The notes beneath the pieces were generated by a model. That model worked only from the letters and a program-made list of their open reading frames with translations. It was not told where the DNA came from and did not search any database. Source: Mycolicibacterium psychrotolerans (lineage in GTDB: Bacteria; Actinomycetota; Actinomycetes; Mycobacteriales; Mycobacteriaceae). From it: a DNA stretch of 64,000 nt. Both the position numbers and the translations under genes were made by a program. Numbering within the stretch: position 1 is the stretch's first letter; every line of letters begins with the position of its first letter. The stretch is taken from assembly GCF_010729305.1 (NCBI RefSeq), contig NZ_AP022574.1, positions 3,224,001 through 3,288,000 on the forward strand, given 5' to 3'. Positions 1 to 9,296 of this stretch are shown piece after piece.

Positions 1-441
1 GAAGTGCCACTGGAACCATGGACCGGCCGGCACGACGTCGGGCCGCTCGCTCACCACGTCGTACCAGCCGATCTCGGGCCCCCGTGAGCGCGCCACGGTC
101 CCGCCGAACGTCTGGGCGAGCAACTGGCCGCCGAAGCACACGCCCAGCAGTGCGACCCCGGCGTCGGCGGCGTCGCGCAACAGCGCCATCTCGCTGCCCA
201 CCCAGGTGTCGCGCAGCGCGGGGTCGTACACCGGCCACCGGGCGCCCAGCGGGACGATGACGTCGTAGCCGGTCGGGTCGGGAAACGTCACGTCGACGGC
301 GGGGGAGTCCACCCGCGCGGGCGGTACCACCTCGAAGGCGTCGACATCGAAGCCGTGGTCGGTGAAGGCCTCACCGAGCAGTGCCTCGGTCGCCATGTGT
401 TCGTTGCGCAGGAAGAGGACCGTGGGTGCCACGGCCGCCAT
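1..441 (-). CDS. Class I glutamine amidotransferase-like protein (3' end outside window)
   Basis: Only the first 147 codons are present; the reading frame runs off the left edge. The translation contains the nucleophile-elbow motif GVCFGGQ at about residue 100, typical of class I glutamine amidotransferase domains (GuaA-like), with Cys as the expected nucleophile. The ATG at 441 shares one base with the TAA stop of the upstream MerR gene, so the two are translationally coupled. The substrate cannot be inferred from this part. DJ-1/PfpI-like proteins are the main alternative, but the CFGGQ elbow fits the amidotransferase group better. Confidence 0.75.
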   Translation of the reverse strand, partial: MAAVAPTVLFLRNEHMATEALLGEAFTDHGFDVDAFEVVPPARVDSPAVDVTFPDPTGYDVIVPLGARWPVYDPALRDTWVGSEMALLRDAADAGVALLGVCFGGQLLAQTFGGTVARSRGPEIGWYDVVSERPDVVPAGPWFQWHF

Positions 442-1286
442 TATCTCCCTCGATCAGCCGCACCGCGTGCCGGTGTCCCGGTCGCCAGACGAAAGACCGG
501 CCAGCCGATCTCGGTGCGCCAGTCGGCCGCGTCCGGTGTGTCGCGGGGACCCACCAGGTACGTCTCGTGGATCGGGCCGTCGACGGCCAGCGCATGCGTG
601 ACCACCCAGGCGCCGAGGCGGCCGTAGGTGACGTCGATGTCGTCGTGGCGGCCGGTGTGCACCGTGACCGCGAGGTCCGCCCCGGGCAGGGCGATCACCT
701 CGATCCGGCCGGACGCCCGCGGCGTGCGCACCGGACGGAAGACCGTGAACATGCCTGCCCCCTGGGTGAACAGTTCGTTGTCATAGCAGCCACCCGGAGC
801 GCCGGTGCGCTCGTGCGCAGGAAAGGCGGCGTCCAGTTCGGCCATGGCCGCGTCGTACCAGGACAGCGAGTCGTCCTGATCGACAACGCCTTTGATGCCG
901 ACGACCGTGCGCCCCGGTACGGACCGGAGTTCGACCTCGAGGTCGGCGGGGTCGGGATGGAGCAGACGCTGCAGTGAGACCACGGCGGCGCGGGTCCGGT
1001 CGAGCTCGGCTTCCAGCCTGCGGAGGTGACCGGAGATGACCTCGGCGCGCTGCCGCGGGTCGTCCGCCGACAGGATGGTCTCGACCTCGGCCAGCGGCAG
1101 GTCGAGCTGCCGCAGCCGATGGATCACCTGGGCGGTCGGGATCTGCTCGGCGGCGTAGTACCGGTAGCCGGTGAAGTCGTCGGTCCAGGCGGGCTCCAAC
1201 AGTCCGGACTCGTGGTAGCGGCGCAGCGTACGCACGGTCAGGTGCGTCACCGTGGCGAACTCGCCGATCGTCAGTCCCGGACGCAT
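441..1286 (-). CDS. MerR-family regulator with GyrI-like effector domain
   Basis: This 281-residue protein has an N-terminal winged helix-turn-helix of MerR type (TIGEFATVTHLTVRTLRRYHE, residues about 5-25), a dimerisation coiled coil at about 75-110, and a C-terminal GyrI-like/AraC effector-binding domain. The layout is that of BmrR-type multidrug or small-molecule sensing activators. The start is placed at the ATG at 1286 because MerR proteins begin just before the TIGE motif; the open frame extends upstream only by chance. It is coupled to the downstream amidotransferase, a likely target or partner. The ligand is unknown. Confidence 0.85.
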   Translation of the reverse strand: MRPGLTIGEFATVTHLTVRTLRRYHESGLLEPAWTDDFTGYRYYAAEQIPTAQVIHRLRQLDLPLAEVETILSADDPRQRAEVISGHLRRLEAELDRTRAAVVSLQRLLHPDPADLEVELRSVPGRTVVGIKGVVDQDDSLSWYDAAMAELDAAFPAHERTGAPGGCYDNELFTQGAGMFTVFRPVRTPRASGRIEVIALPGADLAVTVHTGRHDDIDVTYGRLGAWVVTHALAVDGPIHETYLVGPRDTPDAADWRTEIGWPVFRLATGTPARGAADRGR

Positions 1287-1360
1287 GCGAGTGCGCTCCC
1301 TTCCTCCGCCGGCTGTCCACGATAGCCAAAGCCTGCGCGAGGATTGGAATCCCGGTTGAG

Positions 1361-2572
1361 TCAGTAGTCGGTCTCGAAGGCGATCGGCAGGGTCGCCGGT
1401 CCGCTGATTCCGGTGAGGCTCTTCCAGACCGTCGGACCGTCGCGGCGCATCGACGGCATCCGCCGTGCCATCGTCGTCAGCGCCTCGGCCAGTTCGATGC
1501 GCGCGAGGTGGGCCCCGAGGCAGTAGTGCACACCGCCGCCGAAGGTCAGCATCGGCGCGGCGCCGCTGCGGGTGATGTCGAAGCGGTCCGGCTCGGGGTA
1601 GACGGCCGGATCGCGGTTGGCTGCCGCAGTGTTGGCGATCAGCATCGTGCCTGCCGGCACGACGTGGCCCGCCAGCTCGACGTCCTCCTTCGCGGTGCGG
1701 AAGGTGGCGAAGATGACGGGCGAGAACCGCATGACCTCCTCCACCGCCTGCGGGCCCAGCTCGGGATGTTCGCCGAGCAGCGCCCACTGCTCGGGGTGGT
1801 CGCAGAACACCTCGACTGCGGCCGCCAGCTGATTGCGTGTCGTGTCGGTGCCCGCCATCAACAACGTCGCGGCGAGGGTCAGCAGCTCCTCGTGGCGTAG
1901 CCGGTCGCCGTCGTCCTCGGCCCGCATCATGTCCGAGAGCAGGTCGTCGGTCAGCTGATCACGCCGCTGCGCCACCATGGCGTCGAGATAGGACTCGAGC
2001 GCTCGCCAGGCGCGCACGATGTCGGCTTCGTCCTCGACGACGTTCCAGTCGAAGACCTTGAAGATGTCGTCGGCCCACTGCGACAGCCGATCCCAGTCGG
2101 CGCGCCGGGTGCCGAGCAGTTGGCAGATGACGGGGACCGGATACTTCCGGGCGATGTCGGCGACCACATCGCAGCGTCCTGCCGCGCGGACCTTGTACGC
2201 GAGCTCGGCGACGATGTCGGCGCAGGTGTTGCGCAGGCGTCCGGCGGCCCGCGGTGTGAAGGCCTTCGACACGAGCTTGCGCTGCCGGTGGTGATCGGCG
2301 CCGTCGAGGCTGAGCAGGCCGCTGAGTACGATGTCCCACAGCGCACCGGAGGTGATGCCCTGCGCTTGGAGGGTGACCCCCTTGGGCATCACGAACCGGT
2401 CGTCGCGCAGCACGGTCCGGACGAGGTCGTAGGTCAGCACCTCGGGCCCGTGCGGTCCGAGGGCGACCGGCCCTTGTCGCCGCGCCGCTCCGATGAGCCG
2501 GTGCGCTTCTAAAGGGCTCCCGGCGTGCTCGTAGGCGATGGTCGGAAGCCCGGTGTCGATCGCGTTGGTCAT
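1361..2572 (-). CDS. Cytochrome P450
   Basis: A soluble bacterial P450 of 403 residues. Visible signatures are the I-helix AGTDTTRNQ oxygen-activation motif, the K-helix ExxR (EEVMRF), and the haem-binding loop FGGGVHYCLGAHLAR with the thiolate Cys. The start is put at the ATG at 2572 (MTNAIDTG) rather than an in-frame upstream codon, which would add 14 low-complexity residues. Electrons would come from a ferredoxin and reductase encoded elsewhere; no redox partner gene is adjacent. The substrate cannot be told from sequence. Confidence 0.92.
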   Translation of the reverse strand: MTNAIDTGLPTIAYEHAGSPLEAHRLIGAARRQGPVALGPHGPEVLTYDLVRTVLRDDRFVMPKGVTLQAQGITSGALWDIVLSGLLSLDGADHHRQRKLVSKAFTPRAAGRLRNTCADIVAELAYKVRAAGRCDVVADIARKYPVPVICQLLGTRRADWDRLSQWADDIFKVFDWNVVEDEADIVRAWRALESYLDAMVAQRRDQLTDDLLSDMMRAEDDGDRLRHEELLTLAATLLMAGTDTTRNQLAAAVEVFCDHPEQWALLGEHPELGPQAVEEVMRFSPVIFATFRTAKEDVELAGHVVPAGTMLIANTAAANRDPAVYPEPDRFDITRSGAAPMLTFGGGVHYCLGAHLARIELAEALTTMARRMPSMRRDGPTVWKSLTGISGPATLPIAFETDY

Positions 2573-2691
2573 GCTGCATCCCCCGCAGTCGGTGGTGAAT
2601 TCGACGGGATCCACCCTCGATCATCGGGGAGCGCCGCACGTCAGTGGTGCGGTACTGCATTCGATCGGGCGCCGCTACTGCACCGTGTCGG

Positions 2692-3102
2692 CTACTCTCC
2701 GGCGGCGCCCGCTGTGTAGATCCCGAGCAGGTCGCGAGCCGACACCACGCCGACCAGTGCGCCGTCGCGCTCCACCAGCATGTGCCGGATGTAGTGCTCC
2801 ATCATCCGCTCGGCGACCTCGTCGATGGTGTCGTCGGCACTGGCCCAGACGAGCTTGGTGCTGGCCACCTCCGCGGCCGCGACGTCCGCGGGATCGCGTC
2901 CGGCCGCGACGACGCGGACGATGTCCCGCTCACTGAGTACCGCCGACGGGACGTCGCCGTCGCCGAGAACGACCATCCCGACGTCGTGGGTGACCAGGGC
3001 CCGCGCCGCGTCGGCGACGGTGGCCCCGACGGGTACGCGGACGACCGGGCCGCCGGTGACCGTCGAGACGTCGAGGGATCCGATGGACTGAATCTCTGTC
3101 AT
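2692..3102 (-). CDS. Two-CBS-domain protein
   Basis: A 136-residue protein made almost entirely of two CBS repeats (about residues 14-70 and 75-130), with typical stretches such as SAVLSERDIVRVVA and VGVVSARDLLGIY. Such stand-alone CBS pairs bind adenine nucleotides and are common in mycobacteria, often linked to stress or dormancy. The start is placed at the ATG at 3102; a GTG two codons upstream is also possible. No partner enzyme is adjacent, so the regulated process is unknown. Confidence 0.85.
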   Translation of the reverse strand: MTEIQSIGSLDVSTVTGGPVVRVPVGATVADAARALVTHDVGMVVLGDGDVPSAVLSERDIVRVVAAGRDPADVAAAEVASTKLVWASADDTIDEVAERMMEHYIRHMLVERDGALVGVVSARDLLGIYTAGAAGE

Positions 3103-3172
3103 GCCCACACGATCACGTCAGCGCCGGCACAGCTCTAGTGACCTCGGACCTCAATCGGGCAGACAACGGTCC

Positions 3173-3838
3173 TCACCGCACTATCCGGTACCGGCGTTCA
3201 GGGCGGCCCACGCCGTACTGCAGCCGCAGTTCGACCGTCCCGGCGCTCAGATAGTGCTCGAGGTAGCGCCGCGCGCTGACCCGCGAGATCCCGACCAGAT
3301 CGGCGCATTCCGCGGCGGAGACCTCGCCGGCGTTGCGCACGGCGGCGAGCACCAGCTCACCGGTCTCGGCGCCCAGACCCTTGGGCAGCACCTTTGGCGC
3401 CGCCGCCGACGGACTGCCGAACAGTGAATCGATCAGCGACTGATCCACCCCGGCTGCGGATTCCAGCGCGTCGGCGCGGGCCGCGAACGCGGTCAGCTTG
3501 GCCTGCAGCTGGTCGAATTCAAACGGCTTGATCAGGTAGTCGGCGGCACCACCGTCGAGTGCGCCGCTCACGGTGTCGAGTTCGCGGGCCGCGGTGATCA
3601 TGATGACCCCGACGCCGTCGCCGTCGGACCGCAGTCGTTGCAACACTTCGAGCCCGGTCATGTCGGGCAGGTACACGTCGAGCAGGATCAGGTCGGGTCG
3701 CAGATCCTGCGCGGCGCGCAACGCATCGGTGCCCGTGCGTGCCACCCCGACCGTTCGGAACCCGTCCACCCGGTCGACGAAGCGGCGGTGGATCTCGGCG
3801 ACCATGAAGTCGTCGTCGACGACGAGCACGTCACGCAT
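3173..3838 (-). CDS. Response regulator, CitB/DcuR type
   Basis: A 221-residue protein with a receiver domain: acidic pocket VVDDD at residues 6-10, phospho-acceptor Asp54 in LILLDVYLPDM, and conserved Lys104 in YLIKPF. After a linker it has a C-terminal DNA-binding region (about 160-221) with a CitB-type helix-turn-helix (VSAAECADLVGISRVSARRYLEHY). It overlaps the upstream histidine kinase gene by 8 bases and forms a two-component pair with it. The pair lies divergent from tctCBA, so it probably activates tricarboxylate or dicarboxylate uptake in response to the substrate outside the cell. Confidence 0.93.
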   Translation of the reverse strand: MRDVLVVDDDFMVAEIHRRFVDRVDGFRTVGVARTGTDALRAAQDLRPDLILLDVYLPDMTGLEVLQRLRSDGDGVGVIMITAARELDTVSGALDGGAADYLIKPFEFDQLQAKLTAFAARADALESAAGVDQSLIDSLFGSPSAAAPKVLPKGLGAETGELVLAAVRNAGEVSAAECADLVGISRVSARRYLEHYLSAGTVELRLQYGVGRPERRYRIVR

Positions 3839-5450
3839 GGGTCCTTGCCCCCTGCAGCCGCACCGTGAAGTGCGCTCCGCCGCCGGGGATGTCGGTGACC
3901 TCCACGCTGCCGCCGTGCTGCGCGGTCACCAGGCGCACCAGCGCCAGACCGATGCCCCGGCCCCCGGGCACATCGGATTTCGAGGTGACCCCGCGCGCGA
4001 AGATCGCCTCGCGCAGATTCTCCGGCACCCCGGGTCCGGAGTCGCGCACTTCGATCCGCAGGCCGTCGCCGTCGTCGATCGCCACCTCGACGCGCCGGCG
4101 CGCCGACCCGACCGACACGTCCACCGCGTTGTCGATGAGGTTGCCCAGCACAGTGATCACGTCGGTGGCCAACGCCGGATCCAGCGGGGCGAGGTGCGAC
4201 TCGGGCGCCAGCTCCAGCGCCACCCCGCTCTCGGCGGCCAGCGAGGTCTTGGCGATCAGCAGCGCAGCCACCGCGGGATCGGAAATCCGTTGTGTCACCG
4301 CGTCACTGATCTCGGCGCGACGGCGCGTCAACGCGCCCACCAGATCACGCACCGCATCGTACTCACCCAGCTGGACCAGACCGGAGATGGTGTGCAACTG
4401 GTTGGCGAACTCGTGCGTCTGCGCCCGCAGCGTGTCGGTCACGCTCTTGTGCGACGACAGCTGCCCCTGCAGCGCCGCCAGTTCGGTGCTGTCGCGCATC
4501 GTGGTGACCGTGCCGATCCGCTCGCCGCCGCTGGTGGCCGCGCGCCGGCTCAGCGCCAGCACCCGCGTCTTCGTCGCGACCACGGTGTCGGTATCGGACC
4601 GGCCGGCCTCGCCGGGCGTCAGTAACGCCACCACCGACGGGTCGATGCCCACCGCGTCCACCCGTCTGCCGACCGCGTCGGCGCTCACCCCGAGCAACTC
4701 CTGGGCGCTGTCGTTGAGCACGGTGATCTCACCGTCGTTGTTCACCGCGATGACGCCCTCACGAATGCTGTGCAGCAACGCTTCCCGATGATCGGCCAGG
4801 CTGGCGATCTCGGCCACCTCCAATCCGCGGGTGTGCCGCTTGATCCGGCGCGACAGCAGGTAGGACGCGACCAGCCCGAGCGCGGCGCCGAGTCCCAGAT
4901 AGAACAACAGCCGCTCACCGGCCCCGGAGAGCAGCGCCCACACCGACGGATAGCCCTCGCTGACCGACGCGACGGCCAGCACGTCGCCGTCGGTGGACAG
5001 GATCGGCACCTGACCCACGAGGCTGTGGGTGCCATCGATGTCGGCGTCGCCGAACCAGGCCCGGCCTTCGTCGGCCCGGCTCGGCCCCAGGTCGACACGC
5101 GCCCCGATGCGAGACGGGTCCGAAGAGACCCGCACCGTGCCGTCCGGGGCGAGGATCTCGGCCAGGCTCGCACCCGAGAGCGCGACCGCACGATCGACCT
5201 CCGGGGCTAGCGTGCGGCCGATCAACGGGTCGGGCGGTACCTGTTCGATCCGGTCCCGCACGATCGGGGTGGACGCCATGTTCTCCGCGACGGCGATCAT
5301 CCGCCCGCCGCGCGCCTCACGGAACTCGCTGGTGGACTGTGCCACCGACACCGCGGCGACCGCCACGAGCACCACCGCGACGACCATCAGCTGGAACGCC
5401 AGGAACTGCGCGGCCAGGCTGCGGAGCAGCGGGATGTTCTTAATGACCAA
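3831..5450 (-). CDS. Sensor histidine kinase, CitA/DcuS type
   Basis: About 539 residues. There is an N-terminal transmembrane helix, an extracytoplasmic sensor region, a second membrane helix (LLFYLGLGAALGLVASYLL) and a cytoplasmic PAS domain (LLHSIREGVIAVNNDGEITVLN begins it). The dimerisation helix has the phospho-acceptor His in THEFANQLH, and the HATPase has an N box (NLIDNAVDVS), a G1 box (DSGPGVPE) and a G2 box (GRGIGLALV). This is the layout of CitA/DcuS kinases for citrate and C4-dicarboxylates. Start choice is uncertain: TTG at 5450 follows AAAGGAAG closely and begins right before the first helix, while GTG at 5486 is the alternative. It is divergent from tctC. Confidence 0.9.
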   Translation of the reverse strand: MVIKNIPLLRSLAAQFLAFQLMVVAVVLVAVAAVSVAQSTSEFREARGGRMIAVAENMASTPIVRDRIEQVPPDPLIGRTLAPEVDRAVALSGASLAEILAPDGTVRVSSDPSRIGARVDLGPSRADEGRAWFGDADIDGTHSLVGQVPILSTDGDVLAVASVSEGYPSVWALLSGAGERLLFYLGLGAALGLVASYLLSRRIKRHTRGLEVAEIASLADHREALLHSIREGVIAVNNDGEITVLNDSAQELLGVSADAVGRRVDAVGIDPSVVALLTPGEAGRSDTDTVVATKTRVLALSRRAATSGGERIGTVTTMRDSTELAALQGQLSSHKSVTDTLRAQTHEFANQLHTISGLVQLGEYDAVRDLVGALTRRRAEISDAVTQRISDPAVAALLIAKTSLAAESGVALELAPESHLAPLDPALATDVITVLGNLIDNAVDVSVGSARRRVEVAIDDGDGLRIEVRDSGPGVPENLREAIFARGVTSKSDVPGGRGIGLALVRLVTAQHGGSVEVTDIPGGGAHFTVRLQGARTHA

Positions 5451-5532
5451 TACTTCCTTTGCGTTCTTATGGGTGACCTGAGTCACTGCCGGGGTCCAGT
5501 ATTGCTGAGCATCACAAGTGATTGGGGACGAC
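5451..5532. promoter_or_regulatory. Divergent intergenic region between kinase gene and tctC
   Basis: This 82-base segment separates the kinase/regulator operon from tctCBA, so promoters for both should be here. It carries the palindrome-like TGACCTGAGTCA at about 5473-5484, a plausible regulator half-site pair. The tctC ribosome site (TTGGGGAC) lies just before the ATG at 5533. Promoter elements were not resolved by eye. Confidence 0.4.
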
Positions 5533-6522
5533 ATGTTCACATCCGGCAGCCGTGGACCGAGCATCGGTCTGCTGCTCGTCGTGGTCGCCGCGCTGCTGCT
5601 CTCGGCATGCGGAGTCACTCGCGGCGAGGACACGGGATTGCATCGTCTGCGCATGATGGTGCCCAACAGCCCGGGTGGTGGCTACGACCTCACCGCCCGC
5701 ACCGCGGTCAAGATCATGGAAGACGACAAGATCACCGGACGCGTCGAGGTCTTCAACGTCATCGGCGCAGGCGGCACGGTCGCCATGGCACGCCTGATGA
5801 ACGAGAAGGGCAACGGCGACCTCATGATGATGATGGGCCTCGGCGTGGTGGGCGCGACGTTCACCAACGGCTCCAAGGCCCGCGCCTCCGACGCCACTGC
5901 CCTGGCCAAGATGGTCGAGGAGCAGGAAGGCATCCTCGTGCCGGCCGATTCGCCGTTCAAGACGGTCGCCGACTTCGTCGCCGCCTGGAAGGCCGACCCC
6001 GCCAAGGTCACCCTCGGCGGCGGCTCCAGCCCCGGCGGACCCGACCACCTGTTCCCGATGGAGACCGCCAAGGCGGTCGGCGTCGATCCGACGAAGGTCA
6101 ACTTCGTGTCCTACGACGGCGGCGGCGACCTGCTGACCGCGCTGCTGGGCAACAAGATCGCCGCAGGCACCTCCGGGCTCGGTGAGTACGTCGACCAGAT
6201 CGAGTCGGGCCAGGTGCGGGTGCTGGCCGTCTCGGGCGACAAGCGCGTCGAAGGGGTCGACGCCCCGACGCTGAAGGAGGCCGGCATCGACCTGATCTTC
6301 ACCAACTGGCGCGGAGTGCTTGCGCCGCCGGGTATCTCGGAGGAGGACCGGGCCGCGATGGTCAAGGTGCTCGAGGAACTGCACGCCACCGAGGCGTGGA
6401 AGGAGGCGCTGGTGAAGAACGGCTGGAGCGACGCCTTCATGACCGGTCAACCGTTCGAGGAGTTCCTCGAGGCACAGGATCGGCGCGTGGAGACGACGCT
6501 GACGGATCTGGGGCTGGTATGA
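5533..6522 (+). CDS. tctC: Tripartite tricarboxylate transporter substrate-binding lipoprotein TctC
   Basis: A 329-residue exported protein. It has a lipoprotein signal peptide ending in the lipobox LLSAC (Cys at about residue 27), then a Bug/TctC-type periplasmic-binding fold (MVPNSPGGGYDLTARTA at the start of the mature domain). It should capture a di- or tricarboxylate outside the membrane and deliver it to TctA-TctB. The ATG at 5533 is preferred over the in-frame GTG at 5518 because GGGGAC lies 6 bases before it. Its stop overlaps the tctB start (ATGA), so the operon is tctC-tctB-tctA-usp. Confidence 0.93.
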   Translation: MFTSGSRGPSIGLLLVVVAALLLSACGVTRGEDTGLHRLRMMVPNSPGGGYDLTARTAVKIMEDDKITGRVEVFNVIGAGGTVAMARLMNEKGNGDLMMMMGLGVVGATFTNGSKARASDATALAKMVEEQEGILVPADSPFKTVADFVAAWKADPAKVTLGGGSSPGGPDHLFPMETAKAVGVDPTKVNFVSYDGGGDLLTALLGNKIAAGTSGLGEYVDQIESGQVRVLAVSGDKRVEGVDAPTLKEAGIDLIFTNWRGVLAPPGISEEDRAAMVKVLEELHATEAWKEALVKNGWSDAFMTGQPFEEFLEAQDRRVETTLTDLGLV

Positions 6523-7043
6523 GCGACACACGGGAGACTCAGGGGCCGCGCGCTGCGGTCCGTCCGGACTACGCGCAGTACGTCGTCTGCGCGGTGATGG
6601 TGATCGTCGGCGCGTTCCTGATCTACGACGGCGTGTCGATGCCCGGCGGCTACGCCGAGGTGGATCCCGTCGGGCCCCGGCTGTTCCCGATCGCGATCGG
6701 CGTCGGGCTGTTGGTGATGGCCGTCGTGCTGGCCGTCGCGATCCCGCGCGGTCTGCGCGGCGAGGCGGACGCGGGGGAGGACATCGACCCCGACATGCCG
6801 AGCGACTGGCGCACCGTCGGCCTGCTCGTCGGGTTGTTCGTGCTGCTGATCGTGCTCGTGGAGCCGCTCGGCTGGGCGATCGCCGGCGCCCTGTTCTTCG
6901 CCGGCTGCGCCACGGTGCTGGGCAGCCGGCACTACGTCCGCAACATCGCGATCGGCGCCGTACTCGCGCTCGGGACGTTCTATGCGTTCTACTCCGGGCT
7001 CGGGATCCCGCTGCCCGCAGGCATTCTGGATGGGATTCTGTAA
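6519..7043 (+). CDS. tctB: Tripartite tricarboxylate transporter small membrane subunit TctB
   Basis: A 174-residue protein with four hydrophobic segments (YVVCAVMVIVGAFLIYDG; LFPIAIGVGLLVMAVVLAVAI; VGLLVGLFVLLIVLVEPLGWAIAGALFFAG; IAIGAVLALGTFYAFYSGL), as expected for the small integral subunit of the Tct system. The ATG at 6519 overlaps the tctC stop by four bases, which fixes the start. The next gene begins immediately after its TAA. It acts together with TctA as the membrane permease. Confidence 0.92.
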   Translation: MSDTRETQGPRAAVRPDYAQYVVCAVMVIVGAFLIYDGVSMPGGYAEVDPVGPRLFPIAIGVGLLVMAVVLAVAIPRGLRGEADAGEDIDPDMPSDWRTVGLLVGLFVLLIVLVEPLGWAIAGALFFAGCATVLGSRHYVRNIAIGAVLALGTFYAFYSGLGIPLPAGILDGIL

Positions 7044-8585
7044 ATGGAGAACTTCGACTGGTTGATGCAGGGGTTCGCCGAGGCCGCCACCCCGATGAAC
7101 CTGCTCTACGCCGTGATCGGTGTGCTGCTGGGCACCGCGGTCGGCGTCCTGCCGGGCATCGGGCCCGCCATGACCGTGGCGCTGCTGTTGCCGATCACCT
7201 ACAACGTTAGCCCCAGCGCGGCGTTCATCATGTTCGCGGGCATCTTCTACGGCGGCATGTACGGCGGTTCCACCACGTCGATCCTGCTGAACACCCCGGG
7301 TGAGTCCTCGTCGGTGATCACCGCGATCGAGGGCAACAAGATGGCCAAGGCCGGCCGCGCCGCGCAGGCGCTCGCCACCGCGGCCATCGGATCCTTCGTC
7401 GCCGGGGCGATCGGCACCGCGCTGCTGGCCGCGTTCGCGCCGGCGATCTCCCGGTTCGCCGTGACACTCGGTGCTCCGTCCTACCTCGCGATCATGCTGT
7501 TCGCGCTCGTCGCCGTCACCGCGGTGCTCGGCTCGTCGAAGATGCGCGGGCTGATCTCGCTGCTGCTGGGCCTGGCGATCGGCATCGTCGGCATCGACTC
7601 GCTGACCGGTCAGCCGCGCGCCACGTTCGGCATCCCGCTGCTCAGTGACGGCATCGACATCGTCGTGATCGCGGTCGCGGTGTTCGCCGTCGGCGAGGCA
7701 CTGTGGGTGGCCGCCCACCTGCGCCGCCGGCCGGCCGACGTCATCCCCGTTGGTCGGCCGTGGATGAGCAAGCAGGACTTCCGACGGTCGTGGAAGCCGT
7801 GGCTGCGCGGCACCGCATTCGGATTCCCCTTCGGCGCGCTGCCTGCCGGCGGCGCCGAGCTGCCGACGTTCCTCAGCTACATCACCGAGAAGAAGCTGTC
7901 CAAGCATCCCGAGGAGTTCGGCAAGGGCGCCATCGAAGGTGTCGCCGGTCCGGAGGCCGCCAACAACGCCTCCGCGGCAGGCACATTGGTGCCCATGCTG
8001 TCGCTGGGGCTGCCGACCAACGCCACCGCCGCGGTGATCCTGACCGCGTTCGTGTCCTACGGCATCCAGCCCGGCCCCACGCTGTTCGAGAAGGAACCGC
8101 TGCTGATCTGGACGTTGATCGCGAGCCTGTTCATCGGCAACTTCCTGCTGTTGGTGCTGAACCTGCCGTTGGCGCCGCTGTGGGCGAAGCTGCTGCGCAC
8201 GCCGCGGCCCTACCTGTACGCCGGCATCCTGTTCTTCGCCACGCTCGGTGCGTTCGCGGTGAACCTGCAACCGCTGGACCTGGTGCTGCTGCTGGTGTTC
8301 GGCTTGATGGGTCTGATGATGCGGCGCTTCGGGTTACCGGTGCTGCCTCTCATCATCGGGGTGATCCTCGGGCCGCGCATCGAGCGGCAACTGCGCCAGA
8401 GCCTGCAGCTCGGGGGCGGTGACTGGAGCAACCTGTTCACCGAGCCGGTCGCGATCGTCACCTACGTGCTGATGGCACTGCTGCTGCTGGCGCCGCTGGT
8501 GCTGCGGCTGATGCACCGTAGCGAGGAGACGCTGCTGGTGGTCGAGGACGACAAGGACCAGAGAGAGAAGGCGGCGCACTCGTGA
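7044..8585 (+). CDS. tctA: Tripartite tricarboxylate transporter large permease TctA
   Basis: A 513-residue polytopic protein with about 11-12 membrane helices. It carries the TctA-family signature around residues 25-50 ([21 protein letters not shown]) and the second conserved block [19 protein letters not shown]. It is the main carrier subunit for proton- or sodium-driven tricarboxylate uptake with TctB and TctC. The gene abuts tctB and overlaps the stress-protein gene by four bases (GTGA), so all four genes are co-translated. Length is normal for the family. Confidence 0.95.
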   Translation: MENFDWLMQGFAEAATPMNLLYAVIGVLLGTAVGVLPGIGPAMTVALLLPITYNVSPSAAFIMFAGIFYGGMYGGSTTSILLNTPGESSSVITAIEGNKMAKAGRAAQALATAAIGSFVAGAIGTALLAAFAPAISRFAVTLGAPSYLAIMLFALVAVTAVLGSSKMRGLISLLLGLAIGIVGIDSLTGQPRATFGIPLLSDGIDIVVIAVAVFAVGEALWVAAHLRRRPADVIPVGRPWMSKQDFRRSWKPWLRGTAFGFPFGALPAGGAELPTFLSYITEKKLSKHPEEFGKGAIEGVAGPEAANNASAAGTLVPMLSLGLPTNATAAVILTAFVSYGIQPGPTLFEKEPLLIWTLIASLFIGNFLLLVLNLPLAPLWAKLLRTPRPYLYAGILFFATLGAFAVNLQPLDLVLLLVFGLMGLMMRRFGLPVLPLIIGVILGPRIERQLRQSLQLGGGDWSNLFTEPVAIVTYVLMALLLLAPLVLRLMHRSEETLLVVEDDKDQREKAAHS

Positions 8586-8974
8586 TTGTTGTGGGATACA
8601 CCGCGGATCAGTTCGGCCACGCCGCCCTCGAGCACGGTATCGCCGAGGCGACGCTGCGAGGCACCGATCTCTACGTCATCAACGCGACGTCGGGCGAGTC
8701 GTACGTCGACTCCCGCTTCGCCGGACAGGACGAGGTGCACGACGTCGAGGCCCGGCTCGCCGAATGCGGGGTCGCCTACGAACTCGCCCAGCCGGTGGGG
8801 GTCGACGCCGCCGAGGAACTGCTGACCGCGATGAACCGTGACGACGCGCAGCTGCTGGTGGTCGGTATCCGGCACCGCAGCCCGGTCGGCAAGCTGCTGC
8901 TGGGCAGTGTCGCGCAGAAGCTGATCCTCGAGTGCCCGAAGCCGGTGCTGGCGGTCAAACCGCCGGAGGAGTGA
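8582..8974 (+). CDS. Universal stress protein (UspA family)
   Basis: A 130-residue single-domain UspA protein. The C-terminal G-x2-x-G-x9-G(S) type nucleotide-binding signature is visible ([20 protein letters not shown]), suggesting an ATP-binding member. The GTG start at 8582 overlaps the tctA stop, so it belongs to the transporter operon. Usp genes at the end of carboxylate transporter operons are common in actinobacteria. Its 3' end overlaps the convergent nirD gene by 20 bases. Confidence 0.9.
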   Translation: MIVVGYTADQFGHAALEHGIAEATLRGTDLYVINATSGESYVDSRFAGQDEVHDVEARLAECGVAYELAQPVGVDAAEELLTAMNRDDAQLLVVGIRHRSPVGKLLLGSVAQKLILECPKPVLAVKPPEE

Positions 8975-9296
8975 CGGGCCAGAACGTGACGCGGATGGCG
9001 CCGTCGACCACCTCGACCGGGTAGCTGCGCACCGACAGGTCGGCGCCGGATGTCTCACTGCCGGAAGCCATGTCGAAGGTGTGGCCGTGCAGCGGGCACA
9101 CCACCACGCAGTCATCGGTCAGCCCGTCGGCGAGCGGTCCGCCTCGGTGCGGGCAGACGGCGTCGATCGCACGCAGCGACCCGTCGCGGAGCCGGAAGAC
9201 CGCCACCTGAGTGCCGTCCACCGCGAACGTACGGCCCTCGCCGGGGGGCACCAGGTCGACCGGTCCGACGTCGATGCTCACGCCCAGATCGCTCAT
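8955..9296 (-). CDS. nirD: Nitrite reductase small subunit NirD (Rieske domain)
   Basis: A 113-residue protein with a Rieske-type [2Fe-2S] site: CPHRGG at about residues 48-53 and CPLHGH at about 67-72, each giving one Cys and one His. It lies directly downstream of nirB on the same strand with a 4-base overlap and is the small subunit of assimilatory NADH-dependent nitrite reductase, converting nitrite to ammonium. The Cys/His ligands and length are normal for NirD. If the nirB frameshift is real, this subunit lacks a functional partner. Confidence 0.92.
   Translation of the reverse strand: MSDLGVSIDVGPVDLVPPGEGRTFAVDGTQVAVFRLRDGSLRAIDAVCPHRGGPLADGLTDDCVVVCPLHGHTFDMASGSETSGADLSVRSYPVEVVDGAIRVTFWPVTPPAV

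Noticed and set aside
6447..8270. Long minus-strand frame (607 codons) opposite tctB/tctA
   Set aside because: It lies fully opposite well-supported transporter genes and its product is Gln/Arg/His-rich low-complexity sequence, typical of an antisense frame in high-GC DNA.
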